From Zetaproteobacteria bacterium (GTDB lineage: Bacteria; Pseudomonadota; Zetaproteobacteria; Mariprofundales; Mariprofundaceae), in assembly GCA_002753275.1 (NCBI GenBank), contig PEAA01000007.1:1-64000 (forward strand): DNA of 64,000 nucleotides, read 5' to 3'. A program made the position numbers and the translations under genes. Below are positions 1-9,506 of the stretch, piece after piece. The notes below the pieces were generated by a model that searched no databases, was not told the origin of the DNA, and saw only the letters and a list, made by a program, of their open reading frames with translations. Position 1 is the first letter of the stretch. Each line of letters starts with the position of its first letter.

Positions 1-1
1 C

Positions 2-190
2 CGCCGCCGTGAACGGGTGATTCGCATCTTCCCGAACGAGGCATCAGCCATCCGGTTGATCGGTGCCATGCTCGCTGAACAGCATGAGGTGTGGATCTCT
101 GGCAAAAAGTATTTTGATATGGAAGAGTTCTTCGAGTGGAAGAAAAGCCAGCCTCAGGCTGCTGAGGCAAAGGTGCGTAGCATCAAATGA
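2..190 (+). CDS. IS256-family (mutator type) transposase, C-terminal fragment cut by the window edge
   Basis: Only the last 62 residues are visible, reading into the window from the left edge and stopping at a TGA at 188-190. The visible segment has the layout of the C-terminus of IS256/mutator transposases: a basic run, then FPNEASAIRL, then a GAMLAEQHEVW-like stretch and a short tail rich in E and K. In this family the DDE catalytic residues lie upstream, so they cannot be checked here. The fragment could belong to an intact or a broken element. I found no convincing right-hand terminal inverted repeat in the 255 bases between this stop and the tRNA-Asp gene. Confidence 0.75.
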   Translation, partial: RRRERVIRIFPNEASAIRLIGAMLAEQHEVWISGKKYFDMEEFFEWKKSQPQAAEAKVRSIK

Positions 191-385
191 CGATGCCCGA
201 ACTGACGGTAAGCGAATTTACAGCAGGTTTGGGACTCAATCGTCTTGAGCCTGGAGTCCTATCGGACTACAAATTTTCTAAGTGTGATAGGTTTCTCGCT
301 GTTCCTCATGTATTTGTTGGGAATCGCTGGGCTCTTGCGCATTGGGTAAGAGAGAGTAGGAAGTATTTTTCACATCGTATCAAAC

Positions 386-418
386 AAAAAAAGCCCGCAA
401 ACACTAGGCTTACGGGCT
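386..418 (-). terminator. Intrinsic terminator downstream of the tRNA-Val/tRNA-Asp pair
   Basis: Read on the minus strand, an AGCCCG arm and a CGGGCT arm flank a loop of about 15 bases and are followed directly by a run of seven T. It lies 28 bases beyond the 3' end of tRNA-Asp, so it most likely ends the hupB-tRNA-Val-tRNA-Asp transcript. Confidence 0.8.
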
Positions 419-445
419 CTTAAAGGATGGTGTCAAACATCGATA

Positions 446-522
446 TGGCGGAGCGGACGGGACTCGAACCCGCGACCTCCGGCGTGACAGGCCGGCATTC
501 TAACCAACTGAACTACCACTCC
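446..522 (-). tRNA. tRNA-Asp (GTC)
   Basis: The minus strand folds as a full cloverleaf of 77 bases with acceptor GGAGTGG, the anticodon loop CTGTCAC giving GTC, a T-arm GGTTCGAGTCC and an encoded CCA end. The sequence closely follows the known bacterial tRNA-Asp pattern. Confidence 0.96.
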
Positions 523-523
523 G

Positions 524-599
524 TGGTGGGCGCTGCAGGGATCGAACCTGCGACCTACGGCTTGTAAGGCCGTTGCTCTCCCAGCTGAGCTAAGCGCCC
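524..599 (-). tRNA. tRNA-Val (TAC)
   Basis: The minus strand gives a 76-base cloverleaf with acceptor GGGCGCT, D-arm AGCTCAGCTGGGAGAGC, anticodon TAC, T-arm GGTTCGATCC and encoded CCA. Only one base separates it from tRNA-Asp, so the two are processed from one precursor. Confidence 0.96.
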
Positions 600-644
600 G
601 TTAAGTGATGATGCTTTGATTTTGCATCACCCCCAAAAACAGCG

Positions 645-917
645 TTATTTTAGCGAGTCTTTTAAAACTTTACCAGCTTTAAATTTAGGCGCTTTTGAAG
701 CTGCTACTTCAATGGTTTCACCAGTGCGTGGATTGCGTGCAGTACGTGCTGCACGATCTGCTACTGAAAATGTTCCAAATCCTACCAAGCTGACATTATC
801 GCCATTTTTTAAAGCGTCTGCAATACCTGATAACACTGCATCAACTGCTGATGTTGCAGCCACTTTACTCAAGTCTGCGGATGCAGCGACATGATTAACC
901 AAATCAGCTTTGTTCAT
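645..917 (-). CDS. hupB: DNA-binding protein HU
   Basis: This 90-residue protein is a nucleoid-associated HU subunit that bends and compacts DNA. It begins MNKADLVNHV and has the HU/IHF signature around GFGTFSV and the DNA-contacting arm RAARTARNPRTGE, where the NPRTGE turn carries the intercalating proline. The length is typical. An in-frame ATG exists 19 codons upstream, but 917 is preferred because a strong purine ribosome site (GGAGGGGGAG) sits just before it and HU proteins start there. It has its own sigma70-like promoter (946-974) downstream of lon and is followed by tRNA-Val. Whether it forms homodimers cannot be told, since no second HU gene is in view. Confidence 0.95.
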   Translation of the reverse strand: MNKADLVNHVAASADLSKVAATSAVDAVLSGIADALKNGDNVSLVGFGTFSVADRAARTARNPRTGETIEVAASKAPKFKAGKVLKDSLK

Positions 918-945
918 AATCTCCCCCTCCGTAAATCGAAGCCGA

Positions 946-974
946 ATTAGACAAAATCTATGGCTTGAAGTCAA
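946..974 (-). promoter_or_regulatory. Sigma70-like promoter for hupB
   Basis: On the minus strand a TTGACT -35 box (969-974) and a TCTAAT -10 box (946-951) are separated by exactly 17 bases, about 30 bases upstream of the hupB start. This allows HU to be expressed independently of the lon operon. Confidence 0.75.
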
Positions 975-993
975 TATATTATTTGTTTTTTCT

Positions 994-3408
994 TTAATGG
1001 GCTGTGCTGTTCATACTGGCCAAATAGATGTCTGAAATGGCTGTAGGAACAAAGTTGTCCACGAATGTAACGCTTTCTGGAATGTTTGCCAGAGAAAGTT
1101 TTAACACCTCATCCATGTGCGATACCACATGCACAGATAGACCGGCTAAAATATTTTCAGGAATCTCTTTGAGATCCTTGCGGTTATCTTCAGGGATGAT
1201 GACATGGGTTAACCCACCACGGTGCGCTGCCAACATTTTTTCCTTGAGCCCACCAATCGCTAAGGCATTGCCACGAAGGTTTATCTCGCCAGTCATACAT
1301 ACCTCTTTACGCACGGGAACACCGATCAGAATGGAGACAATTGCCGTCGCCATTGCCAGACCTGCTGAAGGGCCATCTTTAGGGATTGCCCCTTCAGGAA
1401 CATGCACATGGATATCGACTTTTTGGTAAAAGTCTGCTTGTAAACCAAGATTGATGGCACGCGAGCGTACATAGGTAAATGCGGCCTGAATGGACTCTTG
1501 CATCACCTTGCCAAGTTGCCCCGTGATGATGAGTTTTCCTTTTCCAGGCATTAGCGCTGCTTCAATTTGTAAGAGTTCTCCGCCTACCTCTGTCCACGCC
1601 AAGCCTGTAACCACACCGATTTGATCTTTCTCTTCAGCAATGCCATAACGGTAAATATGAACACCAAGGTAACTGTTAAGATCATTTTGGCTAACTTCAA
1701 TGGTCAGTAAATCTTTGGATTGAACATGTTTGCGTGCGACTTTGCGGCAAAGTTTGGCCAACATGCGCGATAGTTCACGCACTCCCGATTCGCGCGTATA
1801 GTAACGAATAATATCGCGAAGAGTTGCATCGCTTAGATTAAGACTGTTTTTAGGTAGCCCATGTTTGCTTCGTTGCTTGGGCAGTAGATATTGCTTGGCA
1901 ATGGCCAGTTTTTCATCCTCGGTGTAACCCGCAATGCGAATAATTTCCATACGATCGCGCAGCGGTCCAGGAATGTTTAATCCGTTGGCGGTGGTGACAA
2001 ACATCACTTCTGAAAGATCATAATCAACTTCAAGAAAGTGATCGTTGAAGTTGTGGTTTTGCTCGGGGTCAAGTACTTCCAGTAGCGCAGAAGCGGGATC
2101 TCCTCGACTGTCTGAGCCCATTTTATCAATCTCATCGAGCAGAATTAGTGGATTTTTGGCACCCACTTTTTTCATGGCTTGAATGATTTTCCCAGGCAGT
2201 GCACCAATGTATGTGCGGCGATGACCACGGATTTCTGCTTCATCACGCACGCCGCCCAAGCTGATACGGGCAAACTTTCGTCCCGTCGCTTTTGCAATGG
2301 AGTGGGCGAGGGAGGTTTTTCCTACACCTGGCGGCCCAACAAGACAGAGAATCGATCCCTTCATCTGTTTGACAAGATTCAAGACCGCTAAATACTCCAA
2401 AATATGCTCTTTAACCTTCTCAAGTCCGTGGTGATCATCATTAAGTGCAGATTCAGCGATGTTCAAATCTTTGTAAAGACGGCTTCTTTTTTTCCATGGA
2501 AGTTCAACAATCCAGTCAAGATAGTTGCGGATAACATTGGCTTCAGAGCTGCCAAAGGGCATCCCTTTGAGCCGTTTCAATTCGATAAGTGATTTTGTTT
2601 GAATCTCTTTAGGCATGCCAATGCTGTAAATTTTTTTCTCAAGCATTTGCATTTCGGTAGCATCATCTTCACCAAGCTCTTTTTGAATCGCTTTCATCTG
2701 TTCAGATAAATAGTATTCGCGTTGCCCTTTTTCCATTTGCCGTTTGACGCGTGAACGAATGCGTTTGTCTATCTCGAGCATATCCAACTCTTGTTCCATA
2801 AAGCCATAAAGTAATTCGAGTCGATCGATAGTATTGACGGTTTCAAGAAGAGCCTGCTTTTGTTCCAGTTGTAAATTGAGATGCGAGGCGATGGTATCAG
2901 CCAACTTATCAGGTGAGTCAACGGCTGCAACAGAGGTCAACACTTCAGGTGCAATTTTTTTATTTAGTTTGGCAAAGGTTTCAAATTCATTGAGCAGTGA
3001 CTTGGTGGTGGATTCTAACACGGTTTCGTCTACTTGTTCGCTCTCAATGATTGTGTAGGTCGCAGTTAGAAAGAGATTGGTATCTTCTTGAATATCTGAA
3101 ATGGTGACGCGTTCACACCCTTCAACCAAGATTTTCATGGTGCCATCAGGCAGCCTTAGAAGCTGTAAAATATTGCCAATCACGCCAATGTCGTACATTT
3201 CACTGGCAGTAGGGTCATCGATGTCCGCTTGCCGTTGTGCCAAAAGCAGGATGCGTTTGTCTGTGCGCATCACCGCGTCAAGGGCGTTGACAGACTTATC
3301 GCGCCCCACAAAAAGGGGGACAATCATATGTGGAAAAATGACAATATCGCGCAATGGGAGCAGCGGCATTGCATTGTTTGGAGTTATCGGTGTAACGCTT
3401 TCAACCAC
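994..3408 (-). CDS. lon: ATP-dependent protease La (Lon)
   Basis: This is a full-length Lon of 804 residues, the cytoplasmic AAA+ serine protease that degrades misfolded and regulatory proteins. The N-terminal substrate-binding domain (starting PLLPLRDIVIFPHMIVPLFVGR) covers roughly residues 12-200, a coiled-coil linker follows, Walker A GPPGVGKT lies near 358-365, and the protease domain has the catalytic serine of KDGPSAG near residue 681 and the downstream lysine in GGLKEK. The start codon is GTG at 3408 with GAGG seven to eight bases before it. It lies 48 bases downstream of clpX in a clpP-clpX-lon-hup order common in proteobacteria. Nothing is missing or degenerate. Confidence 0.98.
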   Translation of the reverse strand: MVESVTPITPNNAMPLLPLRDIVIFPHMIVPLFVGRDKSVNALDAVMRTDKRILLLAQRQADIDDPTASEMYDIGVIGNILQLLRLPDGTMKILVEGCERVTISDIQEDTNLFLTATYTIIESEQVDETVLESTTKSLLNEFETFAKLNKKIAPEVLTSVAAVDSPDKLADTIASHLNLQLEQKQALLETVNTIDRLELLYGFMEQELDMLEIDKRIRSRVKRQMEKGQREYYLSEQMKAIQKELGEDDATEMQMLEKKIYSIGMPKEIQTKSLIELKRLKGMPFGSSEANVIRNYLDWIVELPWKKRSRLYKDLNIAESALNDDHHGLEKVKEHILEYLAVLNLVKQMKGSILCLVGPPGVGKTSLAHSIAKATGRKFARISLGGVRDEAEIRGHRRTYIGALPGKIIQAMKKVGAKNPLILLDEIDKMGSDSRGDPASALLEVLDPEQNHNFNDHFLEVDYDLSEVMFVTTANGLNIPGPLRDRMEIIRIAGYTEDEKLAIAKQYLLPKQRSKHGLPKNSLNLSDATLRDIIRYYTRESGVRELSRMLAKLCRKVARKHVQSKDLLTIEVSQNDLNSYLGVHIYRYGIAEEKDQIGVVTGLAWTEVGGELLQIEAALMPGKGKLIITGQLGKVMQESIQAAFTYVRSRAINLGLQADFYQKVDIHVHVPEGAIPKDGPSAGLAMATAIVSILIGVPVRKEVCMTGEINLRGNALAIGGLKEKMLAAHRGGLTHVIIPEDNRKDLKEIPENILAGLSVHVVSHMDEVLKLSLANIPESVTFVDNFVPTAISDIYLASMNSTAH

Positions 3409-3456
3409 AATTCAACCTCATTGTAAAACTTGCATGCATCAATGAATCAACGGATG

Positions 3457-4716
3457 TTATGCAGCCTCATGTTCTCTATGCATCAGCACAGGCTTTTCAC
3501 TACCTTCAATCACTTGTTTGTTGATGATGCAGTGGTTGATATCTTTCATGATGGGGATTTCATACATGGTATCCATCATGGCTGTTTCCAAAATTGCACG
3601 CAAGCCACGTGCTCCTGTTTTACGGTTAATGGCTTTATCTGCAATTGCCTCAAGGGCATCATCAGAAAATTCCAAGTCAACATTATCATATTTAAAGAGT
3701 GCCTGATATTGTTTTACTAGGGCATTCTTAGGCTCTTGTAAAATTTTGATTAGCGCCGTTTTATCGAGTTCTTCGAGGGTTGCCACGGCAGGCAAACGCC
3801 CAACAAGTTCGGGTATTAGACCATGTTTCATCAAGTCTTCGGGTTGAACTTCGCGAAGAACCTTGCTGATCTCCATATCTTTTTCGCTGTCCACATTGGC
3901 ACCAAAACCGATTGATTTGCGTTTGCCGCGCGCTTCAATGGTTTTTTCGAGTCCCGCAAACGCGCCTCCGCAAATAAAAAGGATGTTGGTGGTGTTGACC
4001 TGCATGAACTCTTGCTGTGGATGTTTGCGTCCGCCTTGAGGGGGGACGGATGCAACCGTACCTTCAATCAATTTCAACAATGCTTGCTGAACACCTTCGC
4101 CAGAGACATCGCGAGTAATGGATGGGGAGTCTGCTTTGCGTGAAAGTTTATCAATTTCATCAATATAGACGATGCCGCGTTCTGCTTTGGAGATATCATA
4201 GTCAGAGGCTTGTAAAAGCTTTAAGATGATGTTTTCAACATCTTCACCTACATAACCTGCTTCGGTTAGGGTCGTTGCATCAGCCATCACAAAGGGGACT
4301 TCAAAAATGCGAGCTAGGGTCTGGGCAAGCAGTGTTTTTCCGCTCCCTGTCGGTCCTATAAGCAAAACATTACTTTTAGAAATTTCCACATCAGAAGATT
4401 GGTTGTGATTGATTCGCTTGTAGTGATTGTAGACCGCAACCGCCAGCTGTTTTTTGGCGGGCTCTTGCCCAATGACATACTCATCGAGATGGGCTTTGAT
4501 TTCAGAAGGACGAGGTAGCTCTCGTTGTGAATCGCCCTCTCTTGATTCATTCCGCTTATCACCCAGTTCTTCGATAATAATTTCATTGCACAACTCAATG
4601 CACTCATCACAAATAAAGGTGTTTCGACCCGCGATTAATTTTTTAACATCATGCTGGCTTTTTAGGCAGAAGGAGCAGTAAAGGGTTGTTTCGTTTCCCG
4701 AGTTATCATTTTTCAT
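3457..4716 (-). CDS. clpX: ClpX, ATPase and unfoldase subunit of ClpXP
   Basis: This 419-residue AAA+ unfoldase recognises substrates and feeds them to ClpP. The N-terminal zinc-binding domain has Cys14, Cys17, Cys36 and Cys39; Walker A GPTGSGKT is at 121-128 and the Walker B DEIDK follows. The IGF loop that docks on ClpP is present (KSIGFGAN). The ATG overlaps the clpP stop by four bases, which implies translational coupling and balanced production of the two subunits. Confidence 0.98.
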   Translation of the reverse strand: MKNDNSGNETTLYCSFCLKSQHDVKKLIAGRNTFICDECIELCNEIIIEELGDKRNESREGDSQRELPRPSEIKAHLDEYVIGQEPAKKQLAVAVYNHYKRINHNQSSDVEISKSNVLLIGPTGSGKTLLAQTLARIFEVPFVMADATTLTEAGYVGEDVENIILKLLQASDYDISKAERGIVYIDEIDKLSRKADSPSITRDVSGEGVQQALLKLIEGTVASVPPQGGRKHPQQEFMQVNTTNILFICGGAFAGLEKTIEARGKRKSIGFGANVDSEKDMEISKVLREVQPEDLMKHGLIPELVGRLPAVATLEELDKTALIKILQEPKNALVKQYQALFKYDNVDLEFSDDALEAIADKAINRKTGARGLRAILETAMMDTMYEIPIMKDINHCIINKQVIEGSEKPVLMHREHEAA

Positions 4717-5324
4717 GCTTTTGGCTCTGTGTTGAGATCATTGCGAGAGGTTAAAACCTGGTCGATGATACCATAGGCTTTGGCCTCATCAGCGCTTAAG
4801 AAATAGTCGCGTTCCACATCTTTTTCAACCTTGCGTACGGTTTTACCCGTGTGCATGGCGAACTGTTTGGTGAGATGGTGCTTTAACTTAATGATTTCAC
4901 GGGCGTGAATTTCGATATCCGTCGCTTGCCCTTGGAAGCCGCCCAGAGGTTGGTGAATCATGACGCGCGCATTGGGGAGAGCATAACGCTTTCCAGGCGC
5001 GCCGGCGGCTAAAAGATGGGCCCCCATACTGGCAGCTTGGCCGACACATAGGGTTGAAACATCACAGCGGACATATTGCATGGTATCATAAATCGCCAGC
5101 CCTGCGGTAACGGAACCACCGGGGCTGTTAATGTAGATATAGATGTCCTTGTCTGAACCTTCAGATTCAAGAAACAGCAGTTGAGCGGTAATCAAGTTGG
5201 CCATGTGATCATTGACTTGACCGGTTAGAAAAATAATCCGCTCTTTAAGTAGCCGTGAGAAAATATCATAGGAGCGCTCCCCTCTTGATGTTTGTTCAAC
5301 AACCATGGGTATCAGGTTACTCAT
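4713..5324 (-). CDS. clpP: ClpP, ATP-dependent Clp protease proteolytic subunit
   Basis: The 203-residue serine peptidase forms the tetradecameric chamber of ClpXP. The catalytic triad is visible as Ser99 in GQAASMG, His124 in MIHQPLGG and Asp173 in ERDYFLS. The N-terminus ([20 protein letters not shown]) matches the processed form of the family, including the short propeptide. It lies 29 bases downstream of tig and overlaps clpX by four bases. Confidence 0.98.
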   Translation of the reverse strand: MSNLIPMVVEQTSRGERSYDIFSRLLKERIIFLTGQVNDHMANLITAQLLFLESEGSDKDIYIYINSPGGSVTAGLAIYDTMQYVRCDVSTLCVGQAASMGAHLLAAGAPGKRYALPNARVMIHQPLGGFQGQATDIEIHAREIIKLKHHLTKQFAMHTGKTVRKVEKDVERDYFLSADEAKAYGIIDQVLTSRNDLNTEPKA

Positions 5325-5353
5325 TATGAATTCTCCTCGTTGGTTTGTGAAAA

Positions 5354-6691
5354 TTATGCGTTACCTTCGTCCTGCGCCCCTTGCCATGCAGATAGAGAGA
5401 TCTCTTTGACAGTAGGGTTGGCAACGGAGTCAATATAATGAACACATTTTTGCTCAGTAATGCGATCTTGAATTGCTGATACTTGCTCTTTTTGACTGTG
5501 CATCCAATCTTTAAATTGGCTACGCTGGTCTTCAGCGTATTGCATCGATAAACGATCAATTTCAGCATCAACCTCTTCATTGCTGACTTCAATATCACCT
5601 ATGGTGTCACGAACGGCTTGCAAAAGGATGGAAAGTTTTAGGCCTCGCTCAGAACGCTTGCGTACTTCGGCAAGAAACTCAGGGTCTTGGCTCATGCCGT
5701 CAATATCTGTCAGGCCTTGTTGCTTCATGTTGTTCAAGACCCGTTTGGCAGTGCTTTGCATATCTTCTTCAAGAATAGCTTCTGGAAGGTCGATAGAGTT
5801 CGCTTCGATCATGGCTTCAAAACATGATTCACGCGTACTTTGGTAGCCTGCATCAATCGCTTCACGAGATAGGCGGTTTGTTGCATCTTCACGGAGAGCT
5901 GCAGCGCTTTCAAAGTTGAGCATTTTTGCCAATTGATCATCATCTTCTGCTTTTTCCGCAGCTGCAACACTTTGTACCACAACAGCAAACTTCGCAGTTT
6001 TACCCGCAAGATGTGTCGCTTGATAGTTTTCAGGGAATGTCACTTCCACGATACAATCATCACCTGCTTTCTTGCCAATCAATTGATCTTCAAAACCAGG
6101 AATGAAAGTGTTAGAACCCAACACTAAGGTTGATCCTTCAGCCTTACCACCTTCAAAAGGAATATCGTCGATTGAACCTTCGAAATCGATGATTAACTGA
6201 TCTCCATTTTCTGCAGCACGCTCAGCGACAATGTTGTACTTCACCTGTGATTGTAGTAGGCGGTCAACAACTTCTTGGACATCGCTCTCTTCAACCGTGA
6301 CATTGGTGCGCTCGAAACTGAGTGTTGAAAGATCGTTTAACGCAATCGTTGGCCAGCTAGTGATGCGTAGAGAAAAAGTGAAACGATCATCTTCTTGCTC
6401 TTGAGGAACATCAAAAGTGGGTTGAATTGCAGGCTTCAACCCCGAAGATTCAATGGCTGCAATGTAGTGTGTGCGTAAGATTTCACTAACAGTTTCTTCA
6501 AATAGTTGATTGCCAAATTGTTGTTGAATAACATTTTTTGGCATTTTTCCAGGGCGGAAGCCAGGCAACTTAACTTTACCTTTCATGGCATCCATGCGTG
6601 CATTGTAGATGCGATCAAATTCAGATTGTGGTAAGGAGGCCAGAACCATGTGCTCATTGTCAGCAATTTGTTCAACTTTGGTTTGAATCAT
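5354..6691 (-). CDS. tig: Trigger factor, ribosome-associated chaperone and prolyl isomerase
   Basis: At 445 residues this is a typical trigger factor. The N-terminal ribosome-binding domain has the GFRPGK signature at about 44-49, a FKBP-like PPIase domain covers roughly residues 155-240 ([15 protein letters not shown] and [16 protein letters not shown]), and the C-terminal helical arms follow. It is first in the tig-clpP-clpX-lon series, the standard order in many proteobacteria. The start ATG is preceded by AAGAGGTAAC. Confidence 0.97.
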   Translation of the reverse strand: MIQTKVEQIADNEHMVLASLPQSEFDRIYNARMDAMKGKVKLPGFRPGKMPKNVIQQQFGNQLFEETVSEILRTHYIAAIESSGLKPAIQPTFDVPQEQEDDRFTFSLRITSWPTIALNDLSTLSFERTNVTVEESDVQEVVDRLLQSQVKYNIVAERAAENGDQLIIDFEGSIDDIPFEGGKAEGSTLVLGSNTFIPGFEDQLIGKKAGDDCIVEVTFPENYQATHLAGKTAKFAVVVQSVAAAEKAEDDDQLAKMLNFESAAALREDATNRLSREAIDAGYQSTRESCFEAMIEANSIDLPEAILEEDMQSTAKRVLNNMKQQGLTDIDGMSQDPEFLAEVRKRSERGLKLSILLQAVRDTIGDIEVSNEEVDAEIDRLSMQYAEDQRSQFKDWMHSQKEQVSAIQDRITEQKCVHYIDSVANPTVKEISLSAWQGAQDEGNA

Positions 6692-6720
6692 TGATAGTTA
6701 CCTCTTGAAAATTATAGACA

Positions 6721-6747
6721 TATTACATGATTGTATTTCATGTAATA
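6721..6747. repeat. Perfect AT-rich inverted repeat between tRNA-Leu and tig
   Basis: Two 10-base arms (TATTACATGA and TCATGTAATA) flank a 7-base loop, 29 bases upstream of the tig start. No T run follows on either strand, so it is not a standard terminator. It could be an operator, a weak attenuator or a processing signal that separates the tRNA from the mRNA. Confidence 0.5.
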
Positions 6748-6753
6748 TTGAAG

Positions 6754-6837
<84 letters not shown>

Positions 6838-6877
6838 ATGTGTGATGTATGATCATGGATATACACCAAAGTTATAA

Positions 6878-6953
<76 letters not shown>

Positions 6954-6978
6954 GAAATTTCACCATCTTTTTTCAAAC

Positions 6979-7054
6979 TGGGGTGAACGAGGGGACTCGA
7001 ACCCCCAACAACCGGCATCACAAGCCGGGGCTCTACCATTGAACTACGTCCACC
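6979..7054 (-). tRNA. tRNA-His (GTG)
   Basis: The minus strand shows acceptor GTGGACG pairing with CGTTCAC, anticodon GTG, T-arm GGTTCGAGTCC and encoded CCA. A G at 7054 can pair with the C at the discriminator position, giving the extra G-1 that identifies histidine tRNAs. Confidence 0.95.
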
Positions 7055-7081
7055 ATATCGTAAAGCATTTCATGTCATAAC

Positions 7082-7158
<77 letters not shown>

Positions 7159-7343
7159 TAGACTTATGGAGCAATAAATCTTCGCAGGTAAAATTTTACA
7201 CTTGCCGAATCGTCACACCAGCGCGACGGGGCGAACCATAAACATGGCGTTGGCTATTGGCAACTATATTACGCATAGGTGTTTTTTTTCACAGTCTCAT
7301 AAAAGCCAATATGAAATTTTGATGGATGGCTTAAAATGCTTTA

Positions 7344-7372
7344 TTGTACGCGACGATATCTACAGATTATCT
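7344..7372 (+). promoter_or_regulatory. Possible sigma70 promoter for ftsY
   Basis: TTGTAC (7344-7349) and TTATCT (7367-7372) are 17 bases apart, 40 bases before the ftsY start. The rest of the 254-base gap between tRNA-Arg and ftsY must also hold the divergent promoter for the tRNA operon, but I could not place that one with confidence. Confidence 0.4.
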
Positions 7373-7412
7373 TGTAAGATTCGCTGAAAATTTTATGTAA
7401 AAAAGGATGTTT

Positions 7413-8315
7413 ATGTCGCTGTTTTCTCGCCTTAGTGCTGGATTGAAAAGAAGCCGTGAGAGTTTTTCCGCTATTTTGCCTAAGAGTAAAAAGGTGATGA
7501 CAGAGGCTGATTGGCAAGATATTGAGGATGCGTTGGTCATGGCGGATTGCGGTGCGCATTTGGCTGCAGAGATGGTCGAGCTGGCCAAAAGGGATTCGCG
7601 AGACCCACGCGGATCGTTGGCGCGGGCGATGCGATCGCGGCTGCGTTGTGATAAGCCGATGAATGTTCCGCAATCAGGTCCTTTTGTGTTGTTGGTTGTT
7701 GGCGTGAATGGCACGGGAAAGACCACAACGATTGGGAAGCTTGCGACAATGTATCGCCAGCAGGGTAAAAAAGTGTTGATAGGTGCGGGTGACACCTTTC
7801 GTGCAGCAGCGGTGGAGCAACTTGAAGTGTGGGTGAATCGTGCGGGTGCAGATATTGTCAAACAGCAGACTGGCGCCGATCCCGCTTCTGTGGCGTTTGA
7901 TACTGTACAGCGAGGAATCTCTCGAGGTTATGATGTGGTCATTGTTGATACCGCAGGGCGTGTGCAGACGGATAAAGGTTTGATGGATGAATTGGGCAAG
8001 GTTCGCCGCGTGATTGCTAAATCTCTTGAGGGTGCACCACATGAGGTGTGGCATGTGGTGGATGGTGGCACGGGGCAAAATGCCTTGGCACAAGTGGACA
8101 AGTTCCGTGATACGGCGGGAACGACCGGATTGATTGTGACCAAGCTTGATGGAACGGCAAAAGGTGGCATTTTGGTGCAGTTGGTGGAGCGTTTTATGCT
8201 GCCGATTCGTTATGTAGGGGTTGGGGAGACATTGGAAGATTTGATGGAGTTTGATGCGGAGAATTTTAGCAACAGCCTTCTTTCAATGCCCGAAGAGGAG
8301 AATGGGGCGCTTTAA
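7413..8315 (+). CDS. ftsY: FtsY, signal recognition particle receptor GTPase
   Basis: The SRP receptor accepts ribosome-nascent chain complexes from Ffh at the inner membrane. The N domain occupies roughly the first 90 residues, followed by the G domain with P-loop GVNGTGKTT, DTFRAAA, DTAGR, TKLDGTAKGG and a C-terminal GVGE. About 300 residues long, it has almost none of the acidic A domain that extends E. coli FtsY; a short amphipathic start (SLFSRLSAGLKRSRESF) may give membrane contact. ATG 7413 is preferred to 7407 because AAAAGGA lies at proper distance. Its 3' end overlaps hemW tail-to-tail by four bases. Confidence 0.96.
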   Translation: MSLFSRLSAGLKRSRESFSAILPKSKKVMTEADWQDIEDALVMADCGAHLAAEMVELAKRDSRDPRGSLARAMRSRLRCDKPMNVPQSGPFVLLVVGVNGTGKTTTIGKLATMYRQQGKKVLIGAGDTFRAAAVEQLEVWVNRAGADIVKQQTGADPASVAFDTVQRGISRGYDVVIVDTAGRVQTDKGLMDELGKVRRVIAKSLEGAPHEVWHVVDGGTGQNALAQVDKFRDTAGTTGLIVTKLDGTAKGGILVQLVERFMLPIRYVGVGETLEDLMEFDAENFSNSLLSMPEEENGAL

Positions 8316-9502
8316 TCCCCGAGGGTTAAGAAGTCTTCTGCCACTAAATCCGCCAGTGCTACGCCTTGTTGGGAGAGAAGTAGGTGGGTTGGGCTCTCGA
8401 TGAGTGTGCCGCGCTCACGCCACGATGTGATCGCTTGCTGAAACCATTGGTGAGGCGGTGCATCAAAACGCTGTTTGAACGCTGCAAGATCGACACCTTC
8501 GCTGCGACGAAGTCCGAGCCACATCGCTTCACCGGCAGCTTGAATGCGGTTTAAGTGCTCATCGCTGTTGATGGCATGGGGAAGATGATGTTCAAGGATG
8601 CTTTTGATGTAACCCTCTGGGCTGCGAATATTACTGTAACGATAAATTCCCCCTCCTTCAGATAGGGGGGCATCCCATTTTCCAGCAGCGCCAGCACCAA
8701 TGCCAATGTAATCATGGTAGCGCCAATAACCATCGTTGTGGCGGCAGTTGGCACCCTTTTTGGCGAAGTTAGAAACCTCGTATGCAAGATAGCCTTGCTG
8801 TTGTAGCTCTGCTCTCGTCTGTTGCATAAACTCCAGGGACAACGCTTCATTGGGCATGGGGTAGGGGGCTATGGCATGTTGTTTGGCCAGTTTGGTGTGA
8901 GGCTCGATGGTGAGTTGATAACAAGAGAGGTGACCAGGATCGATTTCGATGGCCTGCTTGAGGGTTGTGAGCCACGCTTTTATGGTTTGTTTGGGCAGCC
9001 CGTAAATGAGATCCAAGTTTAAGCGTGCGATACCATGCTGTTGCGCCGCATTGATCATCTCAAGGGTTTTGTTATGGGTGTGAACTCTCTCCATCCATTG
9101 GAGTTCGTGATCATTAAAGCTTTGTGCACCAATCGATAGGCGGTTAACGCCTGCTGCCGCATAATCAGCAATATGCGTATGATCAATGGCACCTGGATTG
9201 CTCTCCAGCGTGATTTCAATATCGGCTGTAAACCCAAAACATTGCTGAGCTTGATTAATGATGTTGGCTATGAGCGTAGGCGGTGCCAATGAGGGGGTGC
9301 CGCCACCAAAGAATATCGTGTGAATAGGGCGATGGGCATAGGCTTCATGTTGCGACCATGCGTGCAATTCCCGCGTCAGGGCGAGGGCGTATGCATCCCA
9401 CGGTGGTGCCTCGCGCACATGGGCGTTAAAATCGCAGTAGTGGCATCGATGCAAGCAAAAGGGGATGTGAATGTAGAGTTGCAGAGGTGCTTTCTCGTTC
9501 AC
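8312..9502 (-). CDS. hemW: HemW-like radical SAM protein (heme chaperone, coproporphyrinogen III oxidase-like)
   Basis: This protein has the radical SAM CxxxCxxC cluster motif in YIHIPFCLHRCHYCDF, the GGGTPS motif and the C-terminal HemN-like region. HemW proteins bind heme and are thought to insert it into respiratory enzymes; true HemN oxidase is larger and has a different N-terminus. GTG at 9502 gives nine residues before YIHIP, as in E. coli HemW, and has TAAGGAT before it, overlapping the end of rng; an in-frame ATG at 9526 inside rng is an alternative. It follows rng and maf in one operon. Confidence 0.88.
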   Translation of the reverse strand: MNEKAPLQLYIHIPFCLHRCHYCDFNAHVREAPPWDAYALALTRELHAWSQHEAYAHRPIHTIFFGGGTPSLAPPTLIANIINQAQQCFGFTADIEITLESNPGAIDHTHIADYAAAGVNRLSIGAQSFNDHELQWMERVHTHNKTLEMINAAQQHGIARLNLDLIYGLPKQTIKAWLTTLKQAIEIDPGHLSCYQLTIEPHTKLAKQHAIAPYPMPNEALSLEFMQQTRAELQQQGYLAYEVSNFAKKGANCRHNDGYWRYHDYIGIGAGAAGKWDAPLSEGGGIYRYSNIRSPEGYIKSILEHHLPHAINSDEHLNRIQAAGEAMWLGLRRSEGVDLAAFKQRFDAPPHQWFQQAITSWRERGTLIESPTHLLLSQQGVALADLVAEDFLTLGD

Positions 9503-9506
9503 ATCC

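Noticed and set aside
187-423. A 78-codon open frame that starts at the transposase stop (ATGA overlap)
   Set aside because: It has no ribosome site, no recognisable motif, and its last part is encoded by the arms and T-tract of the tRNA terminator. It is probably chance.
6721-6747. The AT-rich inverted repeat before tig as an intrinsic terminator
   Set aside because: No T run follows on either strand and the stem is A+T only, so it is kept as a repeat of unknown role.
7202-7387. A 61-codon open frame before ftsY
   Set aside because: No ribosome site and no family features; it lies across the proposed divergent promoter region.
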